64,000 bases of DNA from Malania oleifera (GCF_029873635.1 NC_080420.1:122396719-122460718); one strand, 5' to 3'. Shown: positions 12,329 to 23,579, counted from the stretch's first letter. Numbers and translations: made by a program. The notes: a model not told the origin generated them from the sequence alone.

Positions 12329-12755
12329 TAGGTGTAAAAATTAAAGGATGTTCCACCTACATTTTCATATTTCACATAGCAAATTAAAAAAAAAAAAAAG
12401 CTTCTCTTTGTATAAAGAATGCTTATAAATAATTATCTTTTTTCACTTCCACTATAGAGATAGAATAGAGAAAAAAGGGAATAAGATATAACTTCCTTAC
12501 TAATTTCAAAAGTTGACTTGGTGGAAATGGATATACGAACCCCCTCAAAAGAGAGCTTGGTTATTCTAAAGTTAAAAATCATTCACTAAAATATCAAAAG
12601 GTTTTTCTAGAGTTTGGACTTTGATCACCTCTATTGTTTTTATAGATTTTAGAACCTACTACCACCAAGAAGATCCAATTGCATTTGAAGTTGAAATTTG
12701 CACCAATTACTTGGCGTCATTAGTAATGAGCAAAGTGCCATGGTGCACTTGTGCA
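6060..12755. other. Long AT-rich intergenic stretch, no gene seen
   Basis: I see no convincing coding region. Terminal phrases AGGGTTCGTTTGGATT (about 6719) and, inverted, CCAAATCCAAACAATGCCCT (about 7473-7492) could bound a 0.8-kb terminal-inverted-repeat element, but no TSD matched. Around 8920-8950 there is an imperfect inverted repeat (AATGCAGTGTG / CACATTGCATT). (AT)n lies at 10357-10376. The interval 12590-12710 resembles 34410-34520. Confidence 0.4.
12268..12327. repeat. (AAT)20 microsatellite
   Basis: Twenty uninterrupted AAT trinucleotides. Confidence 0.97.
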
Positions 12756-12942
12756 ATAGTGATTCCAAAATAATAATAATAATAATAATTAATTAAATTA
12801 AATTAATTAAAAAATTATTATTATTAATTATATAATACAATATAATATATTAATATAATATAATATAATATAATATTATGCATATATATACATCTCAATC
12901 TTCCTGATTTCTCAGGAAGATTGAAATTCAGGAATACGCCCA
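12756..12942 (+). mobile_element. Group-C LTR, 5' fragment
   Basis: The sequence GTGATTCCAAAA, the TA-rich tract and the phrase CATCTCAATCTTCCTGATTT match the start of the LTR at 29309. The fragment stops where the 12943 LTR is inserted. The remainder of this LTR was not found on the other side. Confidence 0.6.
12895..12924. repeat. Perfect 13-bp inverted repeat with 4-nt loop
   Basis: TCAATCTTCCTGA, loop TTTC, then TCAGGAAGATTGA. In the related LTR at about 29444-29473 the same hairpin is present with mismatches. It sits just downstream of the TA-rich putative core promoter, so it would be near the 5' end of the LTR transcript. Confidence 0.9.
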
Positions 12943-13867
12943 TGTAACGACCTGCTTATATTATCATTTAATAAAACATAATAAAATAGTTAACCTGAAA
13001 CTCGTTGATAGCGGGGACACCTGTCATATACAGCGGAACTTAGGTAGCAGTAAATGTAAATCATCATTCTCATAACCATAAAATATAAAATATCAGAGCC
13101 AACTACAATCCACAGTGATACTGTATTCATATACAATCTTAAAATATCAAAAATACATCTAGGATCCCACAATAAAAATCTCTTAACCCTAGTACAAGAC
13201 TTACCCTCCTAATGACGTAGCACAACAGACTCAACGGCGGCCACGACCCGCCGGTCCTTTTGGGTTTCCTGAAAATTATTTAAGTTCGAAGATGAGACAC
13301 TTCTCAGTAAGGGAAAATAAACTAAATACGGTTATGTGATAACATAAATATTTTATGCTAATATAGATATACAGTACATTTTGCATACCAAAAAACATTA
13401 ATCATTTAATAACTACATAAACATATACTTTCATATTTCTAATAAATCATACTGTTCATAAATTGTCTGGTATAGCTAGCAATACTGAAAATATACCCAG
13501 GATGAATGGTTAGCTGATGTCATGTATTACCCCATATGACAGGTTGTGCAACCTGAAGGCGGGACCCGATAATGGCTGGCCGACCACTGCCGAGTCAAAA
13601 ATGTCTGTAAGTACGGACCTGCCATACCCTAGTTCGGACTACTAGGTGGATGTCTATAACTCTACATTGAAAATTGCATCGACTATTCATCTCCTACCCC
13701 CTCGTGGGGCGGTTAGTACAAATCTGAACATAGTAATCTGATCTGTATAGCTATGGTAGCGTGCTCCTAAAACTGAACTAAACTAACATCCGAGTTCTGA
13801 TTACATATAATACATGATAATATAGTGTTTAACATAAATGAATTGATAGCATTTTCTATAATTTCAT

Positions 13868-13995
13868 AAATACGGCATTGCGCTGAATATTTCGTAAATA
13901 TGGCCTTGCGCCAAACATTTCATAAACACGGCCTTGCTTCGGAAACATAAAACATACACGGCCTTGCGCCGGCTATCAATCACGGCCTTGTTCCG
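13868..13995. repeat. Tandem repeat with GGCCTTGCGCCGA-type unit
   Basis: Four to five copies of a phrase of about 30 bp (CATAAATACGGCCTTGCGCC and variants) lie within the putative second intron of the LTR. It is the inverted counterpart of the 28-bp unit at 45341-45508. Confidence 0.75.
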
Positions 13996-14648
13996 AAAAT
14001 CTCATACATATCATTCTGAGTAAATAAGTCATTTATCATGCATTTCAAAATCATCATATACTGCATTATTTCATAATTCCTGAAAACATGTTTATTCGTA
14101 AAATTACCATGATATAATACATATCATGTAAAAATAATATTCATGCCACACAATACTGAATAAAATCATACATTTCAATCTAAATTGTAATTCCTGTATA
14201 ACAGCAGTATTTTCCCAAATATGCATTTACTCAATAACATTCAGATATAATATATGTTTTTTCTAAAAATTACTTTGTTGATAAATAATAGTAATTTGTG
14301 TGAAAAATAATTGCTTTAGTTTATTCCCTTACCTGATACTGAAAAGAAACCCCCTAAAAATCTACTCGTCCTGCACCTATAGGGTTCCCCGAGCAACACC
14401 CTGAAACCAACAACTCACAAAACTAAACTTCAGTATTTCTTCGTGAATAACCTTTCCTATAACTACGGGAAGACCAAATTCTAAATATTTAGCCTTACCT
14501 TGAATTAGGAATGAATTTCAATTCACTCCCACCAACGATCTGCTCCGGTAGATTTGGAGAGAACTTCCCCAGGAGCGTTATAGTGGCATCAGAGCATCGA
14601 TCCGGCGAATGACGGAGCCGAAATCAAAAGAGAGGAGAGAGAAATCGT

Positions 14649-14650
<2 letters not shown>

Positions 14651-14699
<49 letters not shown>
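14651..14699. repeat. (GA)n microsatellite in LTR leader
   Basis: About 24 AG dinucleotides lie in the transcribed leader side of the minus-strand LTR. The short proteins with repeated S-L residues predicted here are artefacts of this repeat. Confidence 0.9.
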
Positions 14700-14703
<4 letters not shown>

Positions 14704-14769
14704 AAGAAAGAGAGGGATTTTTCTGATTTTTCTGCATAAAAATCTGGGGTTTACACTATTTATACCATG

Positions 14770-14962
14770 ACCTTCATCGACGAGCCACGTCACCTCATCG
14801 ACGAGGTTAAGAGGCAATTCATCCACGAACTCTCCCCTTCGTCAATGAAATTCAGGGGCCCAAAAATCTTCTCGGTATCTTCTCATCGACGAAACACACC
14901 TTTGTCAACGAGCTCATAATGTAACGTCGTCGACGAATGCGAAGAGTTCGTCGATGAAGGCT
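14770..14962. repeat. Palindrome array of the 12943 LTR
   Basis: About eight variants of TCGTCGACGA (for example TCATCGACGA, TCGTCAATGA) lie upstream of the minus-strand TATA-like box. Confidence 0.75.
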
Positions 14963-15037
14963 ACTGCCTCCTTCTGTTCTATTTCCATTTTCCTACCTCT
15001 TTAATATTTAAATACCATTATTCTTCAGGTCATTACA

Positions 15038-15050
15038 TTCTCCCCTCCTT
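15038..15050 (-). other. Polypurine tract of the minus-strand Ty3 element
   Basis: The minus strand reads AAGGAGGGGAGAA directly before the 3' LTR. Nearly the same tract (AAGGAGGGGAGGA) precedes the LTR at 29309. Confidence 0.8.
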
Positions 15051-15429
15051 ATAAAATTTCGTCATCAAAATTTACTCTTCATATAATTCATCATCCCTTA
15101 AGGCAAAACGGTCCACTTATTTTATTACTTACCCTCACTTATGGTGGAGGAATACTGTGGTTTCATTCCAAGTCCTAAGAGATTACATATATACAAGAAA
15201 ATTCTACCAAAACTAAAAAACTACTTACTAACTAAACATTACATGTACCTGCAAAAGAAATATTACCTATTTACTCACATTTTCTAATTATATCTGAACT
15301 TCTTGGAACAATGGTACTTCTGCCTAATCTATTCCTTAAGCTCCCAAGAAGCCTCTTCTATTGCATAATTCCTCCATAGAACCTTTACCATAGGAATCTT
15401 CTTATTACGTAGTTTCTGTTCCCTTCTGT

Positions 15430-16536
15430 CCAGAATCTACACAGGTACCTCCTCATAGACTAGTGAATCATTGAACTCTAACTCACCATAACTGATAATA
15501 TGAGAAGGGTCTGGGACGTATTTCCTCAGCATAGAAACATAGAATACGTCATGCATCCTAGACAACACAAGTGGTAAAGCTAACCTGTAGGCAACCGGTC
15601 CCACATTCTCTAAAATCTCAAACGGATCGACAAACTTAGGGCTAAGTTTACCCTTTCTTCCAAACTTCATAACCCCTTTTAACATAGCTATCTTCAAAAA
15701 TACATGATCACCAACATCGAACTCCAAATTTCTGCGACAATTATCGGTATAACTCTTTTATCAGCTCTGAGCTGCATTGATTTTATCCTTGATGAGCCGA
15801 ACCTTATCATACACCTGCTGTACAAGCTCTGGTCCCACAAATCACTGCTCACCCATCTCATCACAATACAAAGGAGATTGCCATCTCCTACCATATAAAG
15901 CCTCAAATGGTGTCATGCCAATGCTGGCCTGATAACTGTTATTATACGTGAACTCTACTAGTGACATGAACTGAGTCCAACTACCCCCAAAATCTAATAC
16001 ACATGCTCGGAGCATATCTTCTAGTATTTGCATTGCCCTCTCAGTCTGCCCATCCGATTGAGGATGAAATGCTATGCTAAACGATAGTTGAGACCCTAAA
16101 GCTTCTTGCAAGCTTTTCCAGAACTGTGAAATGAAACGCAGGTCTCGATCTGACACTATGAACATAGGTACTCCGTGAGAACGGACTATCTCCTGAATGT
16201 AGATCTCCGCCAAATGGTTGAGGGAGTAGTTGATCTTGATAGGAAGGAAATGGGCGGTCTTAGTCAGTCGATCTACAGTCACCCAAATCACATTCTGGCC
16301 ATGCAATGTCGACAGCAGCCCTGAGACAAAATCCATAGATATATGATCTCACTTCCACTCTGGAATAAATAGCGGCTGTAACTGACCCGCCGGCCTCTGG
16401 TGCTCAGTTTTTACTTGTTGGCACATTAGACACGGAGCTACATACTCGGTGATCTCTTTCTTCATACCACTCCACCAATAAAACTCTCGCAGATTCCTGT
16501 ACATTTTCGTATTGCCGGGATGAACTGTATACAAAA
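15430..16536 (-). pseudogene. Ty3/gypsy integrase and C-terminal region, broken
   Basis: Minus-strand frames encode, from right to left: the HHCC-zinc part (HPGNTKMYRNLREFYWW, CxxC in APCLMCQQ), the catalytic core (MDFVSGLL, VSDRDLRF, FHPQSDGQTERAMQ giving the D, D, E pattern) and a C-terminal part (FEILENVGPVAYRLALP, near 15437-15727) typical of chromoviruses. Frames change at about 15700-15850 and 16340, so it is not functional. The order fits the LTR on its left. The gene is cut at 16536 by the plus-strand solo LTR 16537-18675 and resumes as RNase H/RT at 18676. The family is Ty3, probably Tekay/Del-like (inferred from motif wording and the long LTR). Confidence 0.8.
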
Positions 16537-16661
16537 TGTAATGACCCGAAGAGTAACGGTATTTAAATAATAAAAGAAAGGGGAATGGAAACTGGAAATA
16601 GAAGAAGAAAGTCAACGACATTGCATTTTGGAAAGGAAAAATCCCAAGGAATTCTCAGCTC

Positions 16662-16850
16662 CTCGTCGACGGATATAGGGGACTCGTCGACGAAGGTATA
16701 AGAGAATTCGTCAACGAATATAGGGGACTCGTCGACGAAGAAATACCAAGAGAGGTTAGAGCCGACTGAATTTCTTCGATGAAGGACTGAATTTTGTCGA
16801 CGAAATTATTGAAGGATTCGTCGACGAATGATGTGGCTCGTCGACGAAAT
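16662..16850. repeat. Palindrome array of the 16537 LTR
   Basis: Seven to eight copies of TCGTCGACGA and CpG-decayed variants lie 10-200 nt upstream of the TATA-like box at about 16859. Confidence 0.85.
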
Positions 16851-17463
16851 CCCCTGTCTATAAATATCAAAATTTGGATTTTAAACTTCCCTAAGAAGCT
16901 AACTCTCTTTTCTCTCTCTCCCCTTCGGTTCTCTCTCTTTTTTTCATCGATTTCGGGCTAAATTTACACTGGATCGACAATCCGAAACCACCACGACACT
17001 CCTGGGGAAGTTCTCTCCAAATCTGTCGGAACAGATCGTTGGTGAAAGCAAGTAGGAAATCATCCCTGAGTTGAGGTAAGGCTTTTTAAACCAAATTTGA
17101 TCTTACGATAGTTATAGGAAATGATGTATGCATAAAAATACTGAAGTTTAATACTGGGAGTTTTCATTTGTAAGGTATTGGTCAGGAAATCCTACGGGTG
17201 TTAGACTAGAATATTTTGGGGGCTTTCTCAGTGGCCAGGTAAGGGGATAAACTAAGCTAGTCCTTTTTGAGGAAATGTACGTATATATATAGCATTTGAT
17301 TTCTGGAAAGTAAACATGTTTATATATATGATTTATATTTGAGAAAACATTGTTAAAAGAATGATATGTTGAATATATGAAAAATCTGTTGGTGTGGTAT
17401 GAGTATTAAATGTATGGGATACTGTTTTCTAGAAATGTGATTATGATACGAATTTTTATGATG

Positions 17464-17752
17464 GAAAATCGGCGTATGGACCGAGATTTTATTTATATAT
17501 TTTATCGGCGTACGGGCCGTGCTATGTGTATGATTCGTTAGCATACGGGCTGGGCTATGATATGATTTGCCGACGTACGGGTCGTGCTATGGATGTGATT
17601 TGCTGGCGTATGGGTTGGGCTATGGTATGATTTGTTGGCGTACAAGCATAACTATGGATGTGATTTGCCAGCGTATGGGCTGTGTTATGATTTGTTGACG
17701 TACGGGCCGAGCTATGATAAAATGTGTAATATCGGCGTACGGGCCGATGATT
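17464..17752. repeat. Tandem repeat with GGCGTACGGGCCG unit
   Basis: Seven to eight units of about 36-40 bp, each with a GGCGTACGGGCCG-like core followed by GCTATG and ATGATTTG. The core is partly self-complementary. A related array lies inverted at 23580-23800. Confidence 0.85.
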
Positions 17753-18675
17753 TTCATCATACACGTATATATGTAAAATAATATGATTGATGTGAAAATA
17801 AATGATATGAGATATCTATGTATCACAGTTTTAGTATATGTTATATGATATCAGAACCTGGTTGGCTGGTCTAGGCTAGCACTTGCACGGTATTGTTGCT
17901 ATGTGTCCATGGTCTTCGTGATCATAATATATGTGTTAACACCGCTGTATGGAGTGGTGTGAGATTGGATGGTCGATGTGGTTTTTAAGAAGAGTGTGAT
18001 CGCCCCTAGTGTATGGACCAGGTCAGGAAGACCCATTAGACTTACAGACTGTACTGTTGACTTGGCAGTGGTAGGCCAACCATTATGTTTTATGTTATTA
18101 TTATTATATGAGATTAGATTTTTTTATGAAAATGCAGTATGTTCTGCCATGATTATATATATAAATGTTCTCCCATATTTGATGAAATAGTTACTAAATA
18201 TGTAATGTAGGGTATATGTACAACACGAAATACTCATGTTGCCACACACTGGTATTAGTTTATTTCCCTTATTGAGAGGTGTCTCACCCCTAAATTTTAT
18301 AAACTTTTCAGGAGCCCCAGATAGGAGGGCGGGAAAGGCCCCACCGAGCTAGAGCTGTTATCTGCCCTTTTTGAAGGGTAAGCTTTGGTAGGAATAGTTA
18401 GATTTTGTAAGAAGTGTTCCCAGATTTTGTTTTTTTGGGATGTATATACTAAAATACAGTGGTATAGTGACTCTGTTAATTGTAGTAATGTGATGGATGT
18501 TTGGTAATTACAATATTGTGATTATATGTTTCCCTGCTGCTTAGGCTTCCGTGTTGTGTTCTGATTTATCCCTGGTACCCACGGGTCCAGGTGTATTATG
18601 ATCTGATGAGCTAGAAATTGTGATATTGATTATATTGTAAAAAAAAAAATTGTGGAAAATAAGCAGGTCGTCACA

Positions 18676-19978
18676 CAAAATCTGTGAGCCTTCCTGATGT
18701 CAGCATCAATAGGAACACACAATCGGGAACGGAACCGTAAAGCTTCGTCATCTGAAATGCAGAATTCCTCTCCCTGACCAGTCTGCACTCTGTCTATCAC
18801 CTCTACTAATTCTGGATCTTTCTTTTGAGTGGCTTTAATTCTTTCCTGCAGAGTAGGCTGCACTATCAAAGTGGCGTTACATACCCGAGGGTCACTCTTG
18901 ACCAATTCTATGCCGAGTCTCTCCAGATCCATCATGATCGGATACTAGATCTCCATAGTTGTCATCACTGGTCTCACAAACTTCCCGTTCAACGCATCAG
19001 TTACCACATTTGCTTTCCCTGGGCGGTAACTGATAGTACAATCAAAATCCTTAATAAGCTCCAACCACCTTCTCTGCCTCATATTCAATTCCTTCTGGGT
19101 GAAGAAATACTTTAAACTTTTATGGTCGGAGAAAATCTCACACTGCTCGTCGTACAGGTAATGCCTCCAAATTTTCAATGCGTGTACTACTGCAGCCAAT
19201 TCAAGATCGTGGGTAGGGTAGTTCTTCTCATATTCTTTCAACTGTCTGGACGTACACGCCACCACCCTGCCATGATGCATCAATACACAACCAAGTCCCT
19301 TTAAGGACGCATCACTGTAAATGACATAACTCTCACCCCTTGATGGGATGACCAATACTGGTGATGTGACTAATCTCTGCTTCAATTCCTGGAAACTCTG
19401 CCCACCGCTATCGTCCCACTCAAATCTGACATTTTTCCTAGTCATTCGTATCAGAGGCTCTGATAGTGCTGAGAATCCCTCAACGAAACGATGGTAATAC
19501 CCAGCTAGCCCCAAGAAACTCCTAATCTCCTAGACGTTCCTCGGTCTAGCCCAATTCACTATTGTCTCAATTTTACTAGGATCCACAAAAATTCCGTCTC
19601 CTGAGATAACATGCCCCAAAAACACAACTTTCTCGAGCCAGAAGTCGCATTTGCTGAACTTTGCAAACAACTTCTTCTCCCTAAGCATCTGCAAAACTTG
19701 CCTTAAATGTATCTCGTGCTCCTTATAGCTCCTCGAATAGACCAGTAAATCATCAATAAAAACAACAAACTGATCTAAATATTAATGAGAAATCTTATTC
19801 ATCAAATCCATAAATATCGCAGGAGCATTCGTCAGACCAAATGGCATAACAAGAAACTCGTAATGCCCATGCCTGGTACTAAAAGTCATCTTCGATACAT
19901 CTTATGCTCTTACCTTTACTTGATAGTAGCCTGACCTAAGGTCAATCTTTAAATATACCTGTGTACTCTGAAGCTGAG
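18676..19978 (-). pseudogene. Ty3/gypsy RNase H and C-terminal RT, broken
   Basis: Minus-strand translation gives, from 19978 leftward, QVYLKIDLRSGYYQVKV (RT motif A region), [17 protein letters not shown] (motif B region), a run with [15 protein letters not shown], then RNase H ([44 protein letters not shown]). Internal stops occur (for example near 19532 and 19777). It continues the same gene as 15430-16536 once the nested LTR is set aside. The 5' limit at 19978 coincides with an abrupt loss of similarity; the missing upstream part appears on the opposite strand at 20381-22005. Confidence 0.85.
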
Positions 19979-20380
19979 TATAGGAATGGATTGTGAGGAG
20001 AATAGGAGATGGGTAGATTGAAATATGAGTCAATTAGAGGATGAGATTGGGAAATTCTGTGATTGTTTATGTAGTTTTCCTAGGTTGACGATCTCAGGAA
20101 AGCCATATTAAACTATCGCTGGTTCTTGTTTCTGAGAAGAGGGATTGGAAATTGAGATATAAGTTGGTTGGGTAGGTCATAATTTTTGTGGATTTAGGGT
20201 TTGGTCCTTAAAATGGCTTTAGGCATGTAAGAAGGAGGATAGATAAGGTTTTGAGACTGAGTGGTGTGTTAAGACTTACCTTGGAAATGTAGATGTTTAA
20301 CCGTTTTCTTAGTAAAAAGAATTGTATCAGTTACATTAAGGTATCGAAAATTTAAGATTGTTTCGGTTCTATTTTCAAGA
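19979..20380 (+). mobile_element. Probable untranslated leader of the inverted Ty3 5' half
   Basis: The stretch before the gag start at 20381 is rich in G and A (TAGGAGATGGGTAG and similar) and non-coding. No PBS was seen, so the inversion or a deletion probably removed it. Confidence 0.35.
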
Positions 20381-22005
20381 TGGACCCCGGGAATAATAAC
20401 GCAAATACTGGAAGTAGTGGCTACATGGGGGCTTCCAACATAGGTGGTAGTGACTTTGAATAGGTGCTGCGTAGTGCAGGCCAATAGGTCATGGCAGGGA
20501 TTGTGTGGAACTATGGGGGACAAAACTATCCACCAACTGACCCGGGCTGCACTGTCGAGCAATTTATCTACATGAATCCCCTGACTTTTATGGGGGGAGC
20601 CAATCAGATCATTGCGAAGGAATGGATCCAAGAGATGGAAGATATATTGGGAAGTCTCTGCTGTGCAGACGAGTAGAAAGTTTTGTATGCTGTTTTGAAA
20701 ATGACTAGGGAGGCCAAGCGTTGGTGGATGTCGGTAAACTACTTGAAGAACAAAGGCCAGAACTAGCAACCCTGGCATGGAACCGTTTTAAGGAAATTTT
20801 CTAGGATCGATACATTCACTCTTCTACTAGAATGCCCAGGCAGAGGAGGTTATAAACTTGAACCAAAGGAAGAGATCTATGCCTCCTAAATTTTAGGCAA
20901 GTACCGGTCAGAGGCCTTAGAGAAGACATGGTGGCAGTGTAGGCTAGAGACAGGGGATAAGAGATCGAGTAGTACAGGGCAGGCCGATGCCCCCTCTCTG
21001 TCCCAAATGCTACAGGAGACACCTAGGAGAGTGTTGGGTTAGGGAGGTGATATGTTAACGGTGCTACTAGCCTGGCCACATGGCGAGAGATTTTTGAGCA
21101 CCACTAGCAATTGCGCTTGCTCCTAGACCGTATAGAGGAGGTCACCAAGCACCTTAAGGCACTCACCAGAGGAATACCGCCCCAACACGAGTCTATACTT
21201 TGATGCTAGGAGATGCTGAGGTGACAGAAGATGTCGTGACAGGTACTGTTTCAATATTGTCTTATAAAGCTACTACCTTGTTTGATTTAGAGGCGACTCA
21301 TTCTTTTATCGCCTGGGAATTTGTTAAATTTTGTGGGATAGAAACTCATTCGATATATATCAGTTTGTCAATGTCTACGCCGATTGAGGCAGTAGTGTTG
21401 TGTAGGAAGGTACTCAGGAACTGTCTAGTTTGTATTCAGGGGAGGGCTTTACAAGCTGACCTGATGATTTTAGATATGCATGGATTTGAGGTAATTCTGG
21501 GGATGGATTGGCGAGCTGCTAACTATGCCAGTATAGACTCTTATCAAAGAGAGGCGGTATTCAAACCTCCATAAGAACATGAGTGCAGATTTGTGGGGTC
21601 ATGTGTGCGTAGCCCACTACAGATGTTATCCCCTATTCAGATGAGGAGGTTGTTGCTAGAGGGTTGTTAAGGATATTTGGTCTGCTCAAAGGAAGTATCA
21701 GAAAGAGAGTTGAGGTTAGAGGATATCCCGATAGTGAGGAATTTTCTTGATATATATTCCGAGGATTTGTCGGGACTACCTCTTGATCGTGAGGTAGAAT
21801 TTGCTATTGATCTAGTTTTGGGGATGGCGCCGATTTCTAAAGCTCCATATAGAATGACACTGGCAGAATTAAAAAAAGTAAAGGAACAATTACTAGAATT
21901 ATTAAATAAGGGGTCTATTAGGCCCAGCGTGTCACCCTAGGGAGCGCCGGTATTGTTTGTGAAAAGGAAAGATGGGTTGATGAGAATGTGCATCGACTAC
22001 ATATT
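20381..22005 (+). pseudogene. Ty3/gypsy gag, protease and start of RT, inverted relative to the 3' half
   Basis: The frame starts ATGGACCCCGGG at 20381. Gag-type phrases follow (NYPPTDPGCTVEQF, MNPLTFMGGA, WIQEMEDILG, REAKRWW) with at least five in-frame stops. A protease region at 21200-21574 has FDLEATHSFI where a DSG catalytic triad is expected, so the active site is lost, and later ILGMDWRAANYA. The RT start ([39 protein letters not shown]) ends at about 22005. The similarity stops about 20 residues before the point where the minus-strand fragment 18676-19978 begins. That indicates one ancestral element whose 5' half was inverted, with about 66 nt lost at the break. Confidence 0.75.
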
Positions 22006-22585
22006 TTCATATTTTCAGAAGTTAGTCAAAATAGTGGGGACAGTTTAATCCTAAAATTAGGATGCTCGTAAGAATGTAAGATAATAAGTGGGCAATAATT
22101 GAACTTCTATGTTTTGTGAAAATTCTTTATTCCCTAAGAAGTGATGTTATCACCATAACCTGAACACAAACATAAGAATAAGATGTCATGGGCATCACAT
22201 TTCCAAGTATTCCGAAGGATCCTATGAAACAAATAAAACCTAAAAGAATCATCTTTAGCAACTTACTTAGAAGAAAAAAATCATAATGATACTCGGACCT
22301 TTAGCAATCTACTATCCAGAAGGAAAACCATACATGCTAGGACCTGGAGCTTCATCTTTTCACTCTATCTTGTACAAATCCTACTTGGAAATGGGGCACC
22401 AATTTAACCACTTAGGCATCGATTTGGTTAGGATTTGATTTGTATATAGCTTAATATGAAATCTTATGTTGTTGTCTGTAACTGATTGTGGCTTTTGAAG
22501 TCATCTTCATAATCTAATCTTTCTATCATTAGCAACTCTCTAGCACAAATGAATATCATCCTTTCCTTCCTAGTCCAGTTCACAC
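22006..22585. other. Unassigned sequence between Ty3 fragment and solo LTR
   Basis: No coding similarity, repeats or promoter-like elements were recognised. Confidence 0.4.
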
Positions 22586-23579
22586 TGTCACGACCTGCTT
22601 ATTTTTCATATTTTTTTTATAATAATAATAATATCAACATCATACATTCCAGCTCAGCAGATCACAATCCACTTGGACCTGTGGGTACCAGGGATACATC
22701 AGAACACAAAATAGAAGCCTAAGCAGCAGGAAATATACAATCATATACATACAATCATATCATATATCACAATCCCAGAGTTACTACAATTACTGTATCT
22801 CAATATATACATCCCAAAAATTAGATCTAGGGATATTCCCCACAAAATCTTACTGTCCCTACAAAACTTACCCTTAAAAAAGGGCAGATACAGCGGGGCT
22901 TTTCCCGCTCTCCTATCTAGGGCTCCTGAAAAGTTTATAAGATTTAGGGGTGAGACACCTCTCAGTAAGGGAAATAAACTAATACCAGTGTGTGGCAACA
23001 TGAGCATTCTGTGTTGTACATATACCATACATAACATATTCATTAACTGTTTTGTCAAATCTGAAAAACATATATATATATATATATATATATTAACACA
23101 TGACAGAACATACTGCATTTTCGTAAACATATCTCATCTCATACAATAATAATAACATAAAAACATTCCTGGTAGGTTAGCTGGTTGTTGTCATGTATTA
23201 CCCCCACATGACTGGGTTGTGTGGCCCGAAGGGGGGACTTGACAATGGTTGGTCAACCACTACCAAGTCAAACATACAATCTGTAAGTCCGATGGGTCTG
23301 CCAGACCTGGTCCGTACACCAGGGGCGATCACAACCCTTCTTAAAAACCACATCGACCATCCAATCTCGCACCACTCCGTACAGCGGCGTTAACACAGAT
23401 ATCATCATCACGAAGACCATGGACACATAGCAATGGTACCGTGCAAGTGCTAGCCTAAACCAAGCCAACCAGGTTCTGATATCATATAACATATACTGAA
23501 ACTATGATACATAGATATCTCATATAATTTATTTTCACATCAATTATATCATTTTGCATATATACGTATATCATGAAAA

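Larger units (their letters stand above)
12943..15037 (-). mobile_element. Group-A LTR, 3' LTR of a minus-strand Ty3 element
   Basis: The plus strand runs from TGTAACGACC to CATTACA (2095 bp). It is followed at once by the reverse complement of a polypurine tract (15038-15050), so it is the 3' LTR of the element whose integrase and RT lie to the right on the same strand. It contains the palindrome array, TATA-like box (about 14754), (GA)n leader, donor CAAG/GTAAGG (about 14497), acceptor TTTCAG/GGTG (about 14393), second donor CAG/GTAAGG (about 14333), and the inverted CTGAGAAGTGTCTCATC motif (about 13290-13310), all on the minus strand. The matching 5' LTR was not found. Confidence 0.85.
16537..18675 (+). 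mobile_element. Solo LTR, group A, TSD CAAAA, nested in integrase
   Basis: It begins TGTAATGACCCG and ends GTCGTCACA, with CAAAA at 16532-16536 and 18676-18680. Length is 2139 bp. Features in order: palindromes 16662-16850, TATA-like box TATAAATA (about 16859), CT-rich leader, donor GAG/GTAAGG (intron side from 17076), weak acceptor near 17174, exon of about 64 nt, donor CAG/GTAAGG (from 17239), tandem repeat 17464-17752, motif TTGAGAGGTGTCTCACC (about 18272) and acceptor TTTTCAG ending at 18311. It splits the older integrase/RNase H gene on the other strand. Confidence 0.93.

Noticed and set aside
12187..12387. Frames with poly-N on the plus strand and poly-I on the minus strand
   Set aside because: Both are translations of the (AAT)20 microsatellite.
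18600..18625. CTGATGAGCTAGAAAT resembles a hammerhead ribozyme core (CUGAUGA...GAAA), which would suggest a retrozyme
   Set aside because: Stem II would be two base pairs, no partner stems I or III were found, and the phrase is not kept in the other group-A LTRs.
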